This document shows, one piece after another, positions 8,307 to 17,111 of a stretch of 64,000 bases of DNA (position 1 is the first letter of the stretch; each line of letters opens with the position of its first letter). The notes under the pieces were generated by a model. It ran no database searches. It saw only the letters and a list, made by a program, of their open reading frames with translations, and was not told where the DNA came from. Location: NCBI GenBank assembly GCA_949051815.1, contig CARQVR010000006.1, positions 1 through 64,000 on the forward strand, in the 5' to 3' direction. This stretch comes from an uncultured Lachnospiraceae bacterium (GTDB lineage: Bacteria; Bacillota; Clostridia; Lachnospirales; Lachnospiraceae). A program made the translations under genes and the position numbers.

Positions 8307-9596
8307 TTATTCCTGCGCATAATATTTGTTGTAGTCCTTATCCGTGGCTGCTGCCGCCGCATCCAGCGCTTCCTTCGCATCCACACCCGTAAAGATATTT
8401 AACATCGCCTCCGAAAATTCTGCCGACAGCACGCTGTAGGAGGGCGTTCTCGGTCTCGGATGGCCGGTCTCCATAAGCTGTTCCTTAATGAGGGAGCGTG
8501 GATACTCGTTGTACTCCGTCAGCACATCATAGCTTGAGATGCGCGTGGGCGGTTTTGAGATTGCCTTCGCATATGTGGTCACATTCTCACCGGAAAACAG
8601 AAACCGCATCACTTCCCGGGCTGCCTCCATATCCTGCGTGTTTTTTGTCACAGAGGCCACCCAGTCTCCGGTGGGGGAGGAGAGAATCCCGTTTTCAGCC
8701 ACCGGAAAATAAGTGATGCCCCAGTTTAAATCAGGATAATCGTTCTCGAGCGTCGCCACCTCCCATGAACCGCCGAGCATCGTCGCCGCTCTGCCATTGT
8801 GAAACTCCTTCTGAATCGGATCGATATTGGCATATCCGCCCTGAATCAGGCTGTTCAGAAATTCAGCCGCCTCTATCCCCTCAGGGCTGTTGATATAACC
8901 GTCGGCCTGACTGCCGTCCGCGCTCACCAGATCCGTGCCGTTTGATATCCAGAACTGTTCCAGAACATACGGAAGTCCCTCCCCCTTGTCCATAATAATG
9001 TTCGTGCCGACCACGCCGTCTTTTGTCAGCTTTTTCGCCGCGTCATAAAACTCTGTCCACGTCCATGCCTCCTCCTTAGACTCCGGTATGCGTATACCGG
9101 CTTCCGCCAGCATATCCGCATTATAGAACAGAGCTACCGAGCTTTCCGTTGCTCCCACCGCGTAGATCTTACCGTCATATGTATTCTGCTGTTTGGAGGA
9201 ATCCAGAAAATCACCCCACTCCTCTTCCGAAAAAAGATCATCCAGCGGAAGGATAATCTCATTCGCCGCATAGACGGACACCGTGGGACCGTCCACAAAG
9301 AGAATGTCCGGCAGATCATTTGACGTGATCGCCGCATTGATCTTATCCTCGTAAGCGTAGGAATCTGCGCGCACAATGGCTTCCCTGCGCAAATGGATCC
9401 TGCCCTTATGCGCCTGATTGAATGTTTCTGTTTTTTCCACCCACCACTCTTCTATGGCAGGCTCATCCGTCGGGCTCCACACTGTAATAACCGACTCTCC
9501 GGCCTCATTGACCCGCTCCTTCGTCTGTCCGCATCCCGTACACAGACAGCCAGCCAGCATGACTGTAAATACTGCCGCAATCCCTTTTCTTTTCAT
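8307..9596 (-). CDS. Extracellular sugar-binding lipoprotein of the ABC importer
   Basis: A 429-residue family-1 solute-binding protein. The N-terminus is a lipoprotein signal (MKRKGIAAVFTVMLAG then LCTGC, Cys as lipid anchor), followed by the typical VITVWSPTDEPAIEEW opening and the GRAATMLGGSWEVATLE region. It would capture an oligosaccharide, probably a fructan fragment or sucrose, for the two permeases that follow. The ATG at 9596 has AGGAG upstream. The frame stays open into repeat copy R1-B (to 9713), which would add a nonsense N-terminus ahead of the signal peptide, so that longer start is rejected. Confidence 0.93.
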   Translation of the reverse strand: MKRKGIAAVFTVMLAGCLCTGCGQTKERVNEAGESVITVWSPTDEPAIEEWWVEKTETFNQAHKGRIHLRREAIVRADSYAYEDKINAAITSNDLPDILFVDGPTVSVYAANEIILPLDDLFSEEEWGDFLDSSKQQNTYDGKIYAVGATESSVALFYNADMLAEAGIRIPESKEEAWTWTEFYDAAKKLTKDGVVGTNIIMDKGEGLPYVLEQFWISNGTDLVSADGSQADGYINSPEGIEAAEFLNSLIQGGYANIDPIQKEFHNGRAATMLGGSWEVATLENDYPDLNWGITYFPVAENGILSSPTGDWVASVTKNTQDMEAAREVMRFLFSGENVTTYAKAISKPPTRISSYDVLTEYNEYPRSLIKEQLMETGHPRPRTPSYSVLSAEFSEAMLNIFTGVDAKEALDAAAAATDKDYNKYYAQE

Positions 9597-9626
9597 TTTG
9601 ACCGCTCTCCTTTCTTTTTCCACACG

Positions 9627-9703
9627 CAGGTAATTGCGAAACTCATCAAATCCTGGCTTTTTTTGCAAATTCAACAACCTTAAAAGAGTTTCACAATTGC
9701 CTG
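9627..9703. repeat. R1 repeat, copy B (internally deleted, 77 bp)
   Basis: The ends of R1 are kept (two mismatches between the inverted ends), while the middle is missing from one internal TGCAAAT repeat to the other, as expected for slippage between the direct repeats. A 10-base direct repeat CCACACGCAG flanks it at 9620-9629 and 9708-9717, possibly a target duplication, although it overlaps the element end by three bases. It lies between the GH32 gene and the binding-protein gene, just upstream of the latter's ribosome site. Confidence 0.82.
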
Positions 9704-9731
9704 TTGCCCACACGCAGACGCACAGGTTTCC

Positions 9732-11420
9732 TTATACCGCTTTTTCACGCCATACAGATTTCATACGGGCCACCTCCGAGTGTCCGACGCACTCCGGGGT
9801 ATCCGTCGACAGCTCGAAGCACCCGTCCTCAGATCCTGTGTAAAACACTTTCGTACCCACCGCTTCTCCATCGTTGACGTAGACCTCCACGACACGTCTG
9901 TCCACATAGATTTCCAGCGTCCTGACTTCCTCCACGTCTGCCCGGAAACAGATCCCCTCGCTTTTGACCCCTTTGGTCACTATTCGCAGTCCGTCTTCAT
10001 CGTTTACGAGAGAAAGAGACTTTTCTCCGTCCCCTCCAAGCCGGATGGTAAAATAAGCGTTCCCGGAAACATTCAGATGCGCCCTGTATGCGCCGCCCTC
10101 TATCTTCGGGAGCCGTATCTTCTCCCCCTCTCCCTGATAGAGCAGCTCTCCCTTCAGCTCCAGAATCTCACGCACCGGCGTCATATACAGCTTTCCGTTC
10201 CGGATGCAGAGCTCTCTCGGTATCGTCATGCTTCCGTATGCGCCATTCTCATGCGCCACATGCTCCTCATAAAAATCGGAAATCCAACCGATGCTGATCC
10301 GTCTTCCCTGATGACAAAAGCTCTGCATCGCGTAACAGTTGCTTCCGAAATCAAACCAGCCGTCGCTTTCTATCTCAAATTTCCTCTCCCGCATGTTCCC
10401 TGTGTAATATCTGCTCATCTGGTATCTTCCGCATTCGTCGCGGTGTTCCATCCACGCGCCTATCGCCATGTATTTGCCGTCCAGCTCCATAAAATCAGGA
10501 CATTCAAAACAGCGGATTTTTTCTCTTGTCTCCACAAGCAGCGGATGCGCATACTCCCAATGTTCTCCATCCGCGGACTCATACAAAAGGATCGCTCCCT
10601 GTCCGTCTATGGCGCTTCCCAGCACCATGTACCAGCGGTCCTTCATCCGCAGCACTTTCGGATCCCTGAAATCAAAGGACGCCCCTTCCGGCCGCTGCCC
10701 GATCACACACGTTTCCTCCGAAAAATGTATCATGTCCCGGCTGCGCATCATCCACTGCTGTTCCACCGTGTCTTCACCGTCCTGCACCGGTCCCTTGTGT
10801 CTGGTCAGATAAAAAATCACCTCTTCCCCGGAAGCGACTGCACAGCCGGAAAATGCGCCGCCCTTCACTTCCTCCTGATTTTCCAGAATCTCCTCCTGCG
10901 GAGCCAGCACAACGGGGAGATGAACCCAGTGCGTCAGATCCCTGCTGGCAGCGTGACCCCAGTACATGTTCGACCATCGCTGTCCGTGCGGATTGAACTG
11001 GTAGAACATATGGTAATATCCCTGAAAATGGCAGAGACCGTTGGGATCGTTGAGCCAGTTCTTCCACGGCGAAAAATGATAGGTCTCCCGATCCGGCCGG
11101 TCATACCAGACCGCCTCATCCACCTCACAAAAACTGCCGTCCGCCTCATCCTTCTCCAGATAGCGCACTCCCGTCTCCAGCATATTCCCGCCGCTCAGGT
11201 AGCACAGCGTGACCTCACAGTCCTTGCAGCGGATCTCGTAATCCGTATCAGGCTGCAGCGGCATTTTCAGCCATGCAAAGTGATTCCTGCCTGCCGGCTT
11301 CTCCGCCGTCGTCAGAGAACCGTCAGCATTTCCAGTCAGGACGCAGATTCTGCCCCCTTCGGCTGTCTGTCTTGCAAAAACCTCCAGACATGTGTATTGT
11401 TGTGTGTTTATCTTTTTCAT
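9732..11420 (-). CDS. Glycoside hydrolase family 32 (sucrose/fructan beta-fructosidase)
   Basis: A 562-residue enzyme with the five-bladed GH32 propeller and C-terminal beta-sandwich. The nucleophile motif WLNDPNG gives D125; FRDPK supplies the transition-state aspartate; ECPDF supplies the acid/base glutamate. It should release fructose from sucrose, sucrose phosphate or short fructans. No signal peptide is visible, so it is cytoplasmic and acts on imported oligosaccharide, fitting the downstream ABC importer. The N-terminal ~100 residues extend before the catalytic domain. The ATG at 11420 has AAGGAGG; an upstream in-frame ATG at 11513 lies beyond operator O2 and lacks a site. First gene of the LacI-controlled operon. 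Confidence 0.93.
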   Translation of the reverse strand: MKKINTQQYTCLEVFARQTAEGGRICVLTGNADGSLTTAEKPAGRNHFAWLKMPLQPDTDYEIRCKDCEVTLCYLSGGNMLETGVRYLEKDEADGSFCEVDEAVWYDRPDRETYHFSPWKNWLNDPNGLCHFQGYYHMFYQFNPHGQRWSNMYWGHAASRDLTHWVHLPVVLAPQEEILENQEEVKGGAFSGCAVASGEEVIFYLTRHKGPVQDGEDTVEQQWMMRSRDMIHFSEETCVIGQRPEGASFDFRDPKVLRMKDRWYMVLGSAIDGQGAILLYESADGEHWEYAHPLLVETREKIRCFECPDFMELDGKYMAIGAWMEHRDECGRYQMSRYYTGNMRERKFEIESDGWFDFGSNCYAMQSFCHQGRRISIGWISDFYEEHVAHENGAYGSMTIPRELCIRNGKLYMTPVREILELKGELLYQGEGEKIRLPKIEGGAYRAHLNVSGNAYFTIRLGGDGEKSLSLVNDEDGLRIVTKGVKSEGICFRADVEEVRTLEIYVDRRVVEVYVNDGEAVGTKVFYTGSEDGCFELSTDTPECVGHSEVARMKSVWREKAV

Positions 11421-11481
11421 CCCGGCCTCCTTGGATATCGCAAATCTCTGTTTTCCATCGTTTCCTGTATCCCTCTCTCTT

Positions 11482-11497
11482 GTAGAACCGTTTCCAC
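11482..11497. promoter_or_regulatory. LacI-family operator O2 (imperfect palindrome)
   Basis: Minus-strand GTGGAAACGGTTCTAC is a 16-base imperfect palindrome of LacI/GalR type with the central CG pair. It lies in the leader between promoter and GH32 start, about 85 bases from operator O1. Confidence 0.6.
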
Positions 11498-11561
11498 TCA
11501 AAATATGATGCATATATAAGTGTTTTTGCTATTATATTTCTATTTCGGTCCCGATATTTGA

Positions 11562-11575
11562 TGGAACCCGTTCCA
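11562..11575. promoter_or_regulatory. LacI-family operator O1 over the transcription start
   Basis: TGGAACCCGTTCCA has perfect 6-base inverted arms (TGGAAC/GTTCCA). It begins 8 bases downstream of the -10 box, so it covers the expected start point near 11577-11578 or the first transcribed bases; a bound regulator would block initiation. Confidence 0.72.
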
Positions 11576-11583
11576 CATATTTC

Positions 11584-11612
11584 ATTATATTTTCCTTTCC
11601 CACGTTTGTCAA
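11584..11612 (-). promoter_or_regulatory. Consensus promoter of the GH32-ABC operon
   Basis: On the minus strand, perfect TTGACA (11607-11612) and TATAAT (11584-11589) with a 17-base spacer. It reads into O1 and the GH32 gene. A perfect promoter of this kind needs a strong repressor, consistent with the adjacent LacI-type gene. Confidence 0.85.
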
Positions 11613-11642
11613 TCTCTGCATTGTATCTTTTACCCTATACAC

Positions 11643-11690
11643 AAAAAAGCAGGGGTCGTTTTTGTACACATTGCACAACCCTGCCTTTTT
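11643..11690 (-). terminator. Rho-independent terminator after the LacI-type gene
   Basis: GCAGGG and CCCTGC arms (11649-11654 and 11679-11684) are flanked by an A-run on the left and a T-run on the right, so it can act in both directions. On the minus strand six T residues follow the stem. It insulates the regulator gene from the GH32 promoter that starts 31 bases later. Confidence 0.75.
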
Positions 11691-11744
11691 CCACCTCCGG
11701 TATCTGACCCCTGATCGCCTCCGTCTTACCGTCAGACGGTACTT

Positions 11745-12731
11745 TCAGCCCGCATTTTTCGTTGTTCCCCCATAAGAGATCTCCACATTCAAAATCTGTC
11801 TGTGAAGAATGTCTCTTCGCTGCTCAATCTGATCAAGCAGTGTGCTCACAGACACCTCCGCCAGCAGCGGCGTATTCTGACGAATAGAAGTGATCTGCGG
11901 ATATGCCATCTGCGTCACGCTCGTTGCGTCAAATCCGACCAGACTGATATCCTCCGGTATCCGCATCCCTCTTCTTCTGGCTATGTTCATACAGGCCACT
12001 ACGCCTAAATCCCCTGAAAATATCCCATCCGCATCCAGATATTCGTCCATCAGCCTGTCCGCCGCTTCGCAGAAAGCCTCCCAGCCGAAAACATTCCAGT
12101 CCATAGACACCGTTTCCACCTTCACGCCGTGTTCCTCGAGCGTCCTCTGAAATGCCGTATGTCTCTCGTTTGCCAGAATATGCGGCGACACACCGGCTAC
12201 CTGTATCACATTCCTTCGCCCGTCACGGATCATCAGCTCCGCCGCCAGTTTTCCCCCCGCGGCATGATCGCTTCCCACAATCGGTATTTTCGGGCCAAAA
12301 TCGCGGTCGATGGAAACAATCGGCTTCTCATGCCGCAGATATTCCTCGCCGTCAAGACAGTGTGATCCCGTAATAATCCCGTCCACAATATTCCGCTCCA
12401 GCATGTCCAGATATTCCCGCTCCCTGTCGCTGACGCCTACCGCGTTACAGACCATTGTCTTATAGCCCTGCCGGTATAACTGCATCTCTATGTTTTTGAC
12501 CAGACAGGAAAAAAACGGATGATCCAGATCAGGCACAATCACACCCACAATCCCGCTTCTGTTGCGGAAAAGATTCCGTGCCAGCTCATTCGGTGTATAA
12601 TTCAGTCTTCGTATGGCCTTGTCTATTTTCTTTTTTGTCTCCGGCGATACATAACCGGTATTGTTGATCGCACGGGACACGGTCCCGACACCGACCCCTG
12701 CTTCCTTCGCCACATCCTTGATACTTGCCAT
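11745..12731 (-). CDS. LacI/GalR-family transcriptional regulator of the GH32 operon
   Basis: A 328-residue repressor. Residues 1-25 are the LacI helix-turn-helix (IKDVAKEAGVGVGTVSRAIN), followed by the hinge helix (TPNELARNLF) and a periplasmic-binding-protein-like effector domain (about 60-328, starting GIVGVIVPDLDHPFF). It should bind O1/O2 upstream of the GH32 gene and release on a sugar inducer. AGGAG lies 8 bases before the ATG. It is transcribed in the same direction as the operon but separated by a terminator, so the two are controlled independently. Confidence 0.93.
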   Translation of the reverse strand: MASIKDVAKEAGVGVGTVSRAINNTGYVSPETKKKIDKAIRRLNYTPNELARNLFRNRSGIVGVIVPDLDHPFFSCLVKNIEMQLYRQGYKTMVCNAVGVSDREREYLDMLERNIVDGIITGSHCLDGEEYLRHEKPIVSIDRDFGPKIPIVGSDHAAGGKLAAELMIRDGRRNVIQVAGVSPHILANERHTAFQRTLEEHGVKVETVSMDWNVFGWEAFCEAADRLMDEYLDADGIFSGDLGVVACMNIARRRGMRIPEDISLVGFDATSVTQMAYPQITSIRQNTPLLAEVSVSTLLDQIEQRRDILHRQILNVEISYGGTTKNAG

Positions 12732-12860
12732 GCCTCTTGCTCCTGTTATGATTTACAAAACCTTACTTATCAGTCTATCACCGACCCTCTCCGAATGACA
12801 AGCCCCCCTTACCTTTTCTTCGCAAAACATACCCTTTTTTCTGCAATCCGTTCTTTCTCC

Positions 12861-12890
12861 TTGACACTTCCTCACTAAATATAATATGTT
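12861..12890 (+). promoter_or_regulatory. Probable promoter of the GGDEF gene
   Basis: TTGACA at 12861-12866 is perfect; TATGTT at 12885-12890 follows after 18 bases. A perfect TATAAT at 12880-12885 overlaps but would be only 13 bases away. The leader would be about 70 bases. Confidence 0.45.
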
Positions 12891-12965
12891 AATGTAAGAT
12901 TTCAACAAAAATTTTATGTAATAATGTTATTTTCTTATCAATCAAGCGTACCGGAGGAGATGTCT

Positions 12966-14867
12966 ATGCAGACACTTAGAAATATCATCAGCCGCTATAT
13001 GCGGTCCGTCACCTTTTTTCTGGTCATCGCCCTATTAGCGATGATCCTGTACCTCCAGATTACCCACGAGAAAAGGCAGGCCTTCGAGACCGCCACGGAA
13101 ACGTTCCGCCAGATCGAACAGGTTCTGGAAAAAAATCAGACGGAGCTTTCCGAAACCAGAGCAGCCTACCGTCAGACGTGCCTGCACAACGCAGAGGCTA
13201 TCGCTTATATCATCGAAAATAACCCTTCCGTCTTAAACAGTGTGGCGGATTTAAAGGAGATCGCCGCGCTCCTTGAGGTGGATGAAATCCACATATTTGA
13301 CACCACCGGCCGCATTTATGCCGGAACCCACCCGCAATATTACGACTTTACCTTTGATTCGGGCGAGCAGATGCGGTTTTTTAAGCCCATGCTCACGGAC
13401 AAATCCCTGCGTCTCGTTCAGGATATCACACCCAACACGGCGGAGGCGAAGCTGATGCAGTACTCCGCGCTCTGGAGCAAAAACAAAGCGTTTATCGTTC
13501 AGATCGGCATGGAGCCGGTCAATGTGCTGAAAGCGACGGAGAAAAACGAACTCTCCTATATATTTCCCCTGTTCCGTGTCAATCCGGACGCCAACTATTA
13601 CGCCATTCAAAAGTACAGCGGAACCATTGTCGGCTCCACCGATTTATCCTGCGTCGGACTGGATCTTTCGGAAATCGGGCTGAGCCTGATCGACATCGCC
13701 GCGCAGGAAAAGGGCTTTCATGCGGACGTAAACGGCGAAATGTCCTACTGTGTGTTTATGGAGATCGGTGAAAATTATATCGGCCGCATCCTCTCCTGCC
13801 GGGATCTGTACCGCCGGATTCCGTCCACCGCAGCCGCGCTTGCCGCCTGCCTGATTACCATTGCGCTGATCCTGTCCTATGTAGCCACCCGCTACATGAA
13901 CCGCTATGTGGTCGAGGGCATAGACAGCATAAATGAAAAGCTGCACAGCATCGCGCTTGGCAATCTGGATGAGATCGTCGACATCAAAAGCAGCGTTGAA
14001 TTCGCAGATCTGAGCGATTACATCAACAGAATGAAACAGAGCATTCTGGATAACAACCGCAAGATGTCCTACGTCCTTGACAAAACCAATATGCTTATCG
14101 GCGTGTACGAATACAATCCGCACATGAAACGGGTGCGCATCACCGGGCATGTTCCTAAAATCCTCGCCCTGGAAGTTTCGGAGGCCGGACGGCTCTCTGA
14201 CGATTACAAGGCTTTCCGTGAATTTATTGCCGGACTGCGAAAGCACCCCGTCGCCGGTGAAACCTGCATATTTTCCTGCAGGGACCGCTATGTCAAACTG
14301 GAGGAAGTCAGAGAGAACGACGAGATTTTCGGTGTCATTATCGACGTGACGGATGAAATTGAGAAGCGGAAGAAAATAGAAGCCGAGCGTGACTACGACG
14401 CGCTGACCGGCCTGTACAACCGCCGCGGTCTGGAAAACCGGCTGTCCGCCCTGTCTGCGCATGAACCGCCCGGCTGCGGCGCACTCATCATGATCGACGC
14501 GGATAATCTGAAAGTGATCAACGACACCTACGGCCACGACGCCGGAGACATCTATCTTCGGGAAATCGCCGGATTGTTCCGGGATTTCGGTCCGAAGAGC
14601 TGTGTGTCCGCAAGACTTGGCGGCGACGAGTTTGTCCTGTTCTTATACGGTTATGACAGTGAACAGGAAGTGACCGACGCCGTATCGCTTCTTGCAGAGC
14701 TGGAAAGTTGCAGCTATGCGGATTTAAACGGTCAGGTGCGGGTTCCCATTCGCTTTTCCTTCGGTTTCAGCCTGACAGGGCAGTCCGCAGACTACGAAAA
14801 GCTGATGAAGGAAGCGGATGAAAAGATGTATGAAAACAAAAGGAAGCGGAAGGAGTCAGGCGTATAA
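12966..14867 (+). CDS. Membrane-bound GGDEF diguanylate cyclase
   Basis: A 633-residue protein: a membrane helix (about 12-33), an extracellular sensor region (about 35-285, Cache-like in layout), a second helix (about 290-312), a HAMP/linker segment, a PAS-like region, and a C-terminal GGDEF domain. DALTGLYNRRGLE opens the cyclase domain and the signature GGDEF is intact at residues 552-556. The RxxD inhibitory site normally five residues before GGDEF is not present, so product feedback may be absent. It should make c-di-GMP in response to an external signal. The ATG at 12966 has GGAGG 8 bases upstream; the earlier ATGs at 12924 and 12960 do not fit. It stands alone on the plus strand. Confidence 0.9.
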   Translation: MQTLRNIISRYMRSVTFFLVIALLAMILYLQITHEKRQAFETATETFRQIEQVLEKNQTELSETRAAYRQTCLHNAEAIAYIIENNPSVLNSVADLKEIAALLEVDEIHIFDTTGRIYAGTHPQYYDFTFDSGEQMRFFKPMLTDKSLRLVQDITPNTAEAKLMQYSALWSKNKAFIVQIGMEPVNVLKATEKNELSYIFPLFRVNPDANYYAIQKYSGTIVGSTDLSCVGLDLSEIGLSLIDIAAQEKGFHADVNGEMSYCVFMEIGENYIGRILSCRDLYRRIPSTAAALAACLITIALILSYVATRYMNRYVVEGIDSINEKLHSIALGNLDEIVDIKSSVEFADLSDYINRMKQSILDNNRKMSYVLDKTNMLIGVYEYNPHMKRVRITGHVPKILALEVSEAGRLSDDYKAFREFIAGLRKHPVAGETCIFSCRDRYVKLEEVRENDEIFGVIIDVTDEIEKRKKIEAERDYDALTGLYNRRGLENRLSALSAHEPPGCGALIMIDADNLKVINDTYGHDAGDIYLREIAGLFRDFGPKSCVSARLGGDEFVLFLYGYDSEQEVTDAVSLLAELESCSYADLNGQVRVPIRFSFGFSLTGQSADYEKLMKEADEKMYENKRKRKESGV

Positions 14868-14901
14868 GTACGTCTCACTCCACCCGCTTCGCCATAAAGC
14901 A

Positions 14902-14940
14902 AAACCTGCGCCCACCGCATGACAGGCGCAGGTTTCTTTA
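14902..14940. terminator. Bidirectional terminator between the GGDEF gene and lysS
   Basis: AAACCTGCGCC (14902-14912) and its perfect complement (14925-14935) form an 11-bp stem with T-rich sequence following in both directions. The two genes converge here, so it can end both transcripts. Confidence 0.88.
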
Positions 14941-14942
14941 TT

Positions 14943-17069
14943 TTACGGATTCTCCAGCTGTGCCGCCACGTCAGCCTCACAGCTTCTCATAGCCTGAATG
15001 GTCTTGTCAAACAGGTCGTCCAGCTCCCAGCCGAGCATCTCCGCTCCCTGTGCAATGACTTCTCTGGAACAGCCCGCCGCAAACTTCTTGTCCTTAAACT
15101 TCTTTTTCAGACTCTTGACTTCCATATCCATCGTACTCTTCGAGGGACGCATCAACGCGCAGGACCAGATCAGCCCCGTCAGCTCGTCAGACGCAAAGAG
15201 AACCTTCTCCATCTCAAGCTTCGGCTCCTCCTCGCTGCAAAGCCCAAAGCCGTGGGAGCAGACCGCATAAATCATGTCCTCGCCCACGCCGCCTTCACGC
15301 AGAAGCTCCGGCGCCTTCTTGCAGTGCTCGTCCGGATAAAGCTCGAAATCTATATCGTGCAAAAGTCCGGTAATCCCCCAGAACTCTTCTTCCGCCCCGT
15401 AGCCCAGCTCCTTCGCATACCAGCGCATCACGCCTTCCACGGTCAGGGCGTGCTGGATATGAAACGGCTCTTTGTTGTATTTCTTTAAGAGCGCCAGCGC
15501 CTGTTCGCGGGTCACGCTGCTCTTCTTCGCCTCTCCGGCCGCCTGCTTCTTCACGGATTTCGCCGTATCGGAAGGCTTCTTGTCCAGACTTTTCATGGTC
15601 GGGAAGAGCAAAACGTCGCGGATCGCCGGGGAGTTGGTAAGCAGCATCACCAGCCGGTCAATGCCGTATCCGATACCTCCTGTCGGGGGCATACCGATCT
15701 CCAGCGCGTTCATGAAATCCTCGTCCGTCGTGTTGGCTTCCTCGTCACCCGCCGCAAGGGCTGCCTCCTGCGCCCTGAAACGCTCACGCTGGTCAATCGG
15801 ATCGTTTAACTCGGAATAGGCGTTGCACATTTCCCGCGCCGTGATAAACAGCTCAAACCGCTCCACATAGTCCGGCTTCTCCGGCTTTCTCTTGGTGAGC
15901 GGGGAAATCTCCACAGGATGATCCATGACGAAGGTGGGCTGTATCAGATGCTCTTCCACAAACTCCTCGAAGAAGAGGTTGATGATATCCCCTTTTGTAT
16001 GGCGCTCCTCGTAATGTACGTTTTTCTCGTCAGCAAGCTTTTTAGCCGCCGCGGTGTCCGGCACTTCGTCGAAATCGACGCCCGCATATTTTTTCACGGC
16101 CTCCACCATGGTGATCCGCTCAAAAGGCTTGCCCAGATCGATCTCCACATCCCCGTAGGGCACGGTCGTGGCGCCGCAGACTTCTTTCGCCACATGGCGG
16201 AACATGTTCTCGGTCAGATCCATCATCCCGTTGTAATCGGTGTAAGCCTGATACAGTTCCATCAATGTAAACTCGGGATTGTGTCTGGCGTCAAGTCCCT
16301 CGTTGCGGAATACCCGCCCGATCTCATAGACTCTCTCCATGCCGCCCACGATCAGCCGCTTCAAATATAATTCCAGAGAAATGCGAAGCTTTACATCCTC
16401 GTCAAGGGCATTGTAATGGGTCTCGAAAGGTCTTGCCGCCGCGCCGCCCGCATTGGACACGAGCATGGGCGTCTCCACCTCCAGAAATCCCTGCCCGTCC
16501 AGATAACGTCTGATCGCACTGATGATCTTAGATCGCATCACGAAGGTCTTCTTCACGTCCGCGTTCATAATCAGATCCGTATATCTCTGCCGGTAGCGGA
16601 TATCCGTATTAACCAGTCCGTGATACTTTTCGGGAAGGATCTGCAAACTTTTTGACAGCAGTGTCACTTTTGACGCATGAACGGATATCTCGCCGGTTTT
16701 CGTCCGAAAGACCTCGCCGTCGACACCCACAATGTCACCCACGTCATATTTCTTGAAATCGGCATAAGGCTCCTCGCCTATGCTGTCTCTCGCCACATAG
16801 ACCTGAATATCCCCCTGCAGATCCTGTACGTTGCAGAAGGACGCCTTACCCATAACGCGTTTGCTCATAACACGGCCCGCAACGGAAACGGCGCTGCCTT
16901 CGAGCGTGTCAAAATGATCCGTGATTTCCTGACTGTGATGGGTTACATCGTATTTTGTGATCTGAAAAGGATCTTTGCCGGCCTCCTGCAAGGCTGCAAG
17001 CTTCTCTCTGCGCACCTTCAAAAGCTGGTTAATATCCTGTTCCTGCTGCTTATTCTGTGTATCCGCCAT
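14943..17069 (-). CDS. lysS: Class II lysyl-tRNA synthetase fused to a C-terminal HD domain
   Basis: A 708-residue protein, about 210 longer than an ordinary bacterial LysRS. Residues about 1-150 are the OB-fold anticodon-binding domain; about 170-490 the class II catalytic core, including GRVFRNEGLDARHNPEFT and motif 3 GGIGYGIDRLVM. A Lys/Ala/Ser-rich linker (about 496-520) leads to a HD-domain module (about 520-708) with H571-D572 in GLLHDIDFELYPDEHCKKA and a later SHGFG histidine. The first part charges tRNA-Lys; the HD part resembles stand-alone HDIG metal phosphohydrolases. The frame is continuous without a stop between the two. It follows greA by 42 bases, a usual Firmicutes pairing, and ends at a bidirectional terminator. 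Confidence 0.93.
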   Translation of the reverse strand: MADTQNKQQEQDINQLLKVRREKLAALQEAGKDPFQITKYDVTHHSQEITDHFDTLEGSAVSVAGRVMSKRVMGKASFCNVQDLQGDIQVYVARDSIGEEPYADFKKYDVGDIVGVDGEVFRTKTGEISVHASKVTLLSKSLQILPEKYHGLVNTDIRYRQRYTDLIMNADVKKTFVMRSKIISAIRRYLDGQGFLEVETPMLVSNAGGAAARPFETHYNALDEDVKLRISLELYLKRLIVGGMERVYEIGRVFRNEGLDARHNPEFTLMELYQAYTDYNGMMDLTENMFRHVAKEVCGATTVPYGDVEIDLGKPFERITMVEAVKKYAGVDFDEVPDTAAAKKLADEKNVHYEERHTKGDIINLFFEEFVEEHLIQPTFVMDHPVEISPLTKRKPEKPDYVERFELFITAREMCNAYSELNDPIDQRERFRAQEAALAAGDEEANTTDEDFMNALEIGMPPTGGIGYGIDRLVMLLTNSPAIRDVLLFPTMKSLDKKPSDTAKSVKKQAAGEAKKSSVTREQALALLKKYNKEPFHIQHALTVEGVMRWYAKELGYGAEEEFWGITGLLHDIDFELYPDEHCKKAPELLREGGVGEDMIYAVCSHGFGLCSEEEPKLEMEKVLFASDELTGLIWSCALMRPSKSTMDMEVKSLKKKFKDKKFAAGCSREVIAQGAEMLGWELDDLFDKTIQAMRSCEADVAAQLENP

Positions 17070-17111
17070 AATGCTGTCCTTTCTCCGAAACCCGCCCCGA
17101 TACTCCGGGCG

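Noticed and set aside
9597..9713. Longer start for the sugar-binding lipoprotein
   Set aside because: The extension is encoded by repeat R1-B and would put about 39 residues before the signal peptide; the internal ATG has a good ribosome site.
9780..11519. Long plus-strand ORF (579 codons) opposite the GH32 gene
   Set aside because: It is the antisense shadow of a clear GH32 enzyme, has no ribosome site or family likeness, and is rich in His/Leu/Arg as mirrored frames are.
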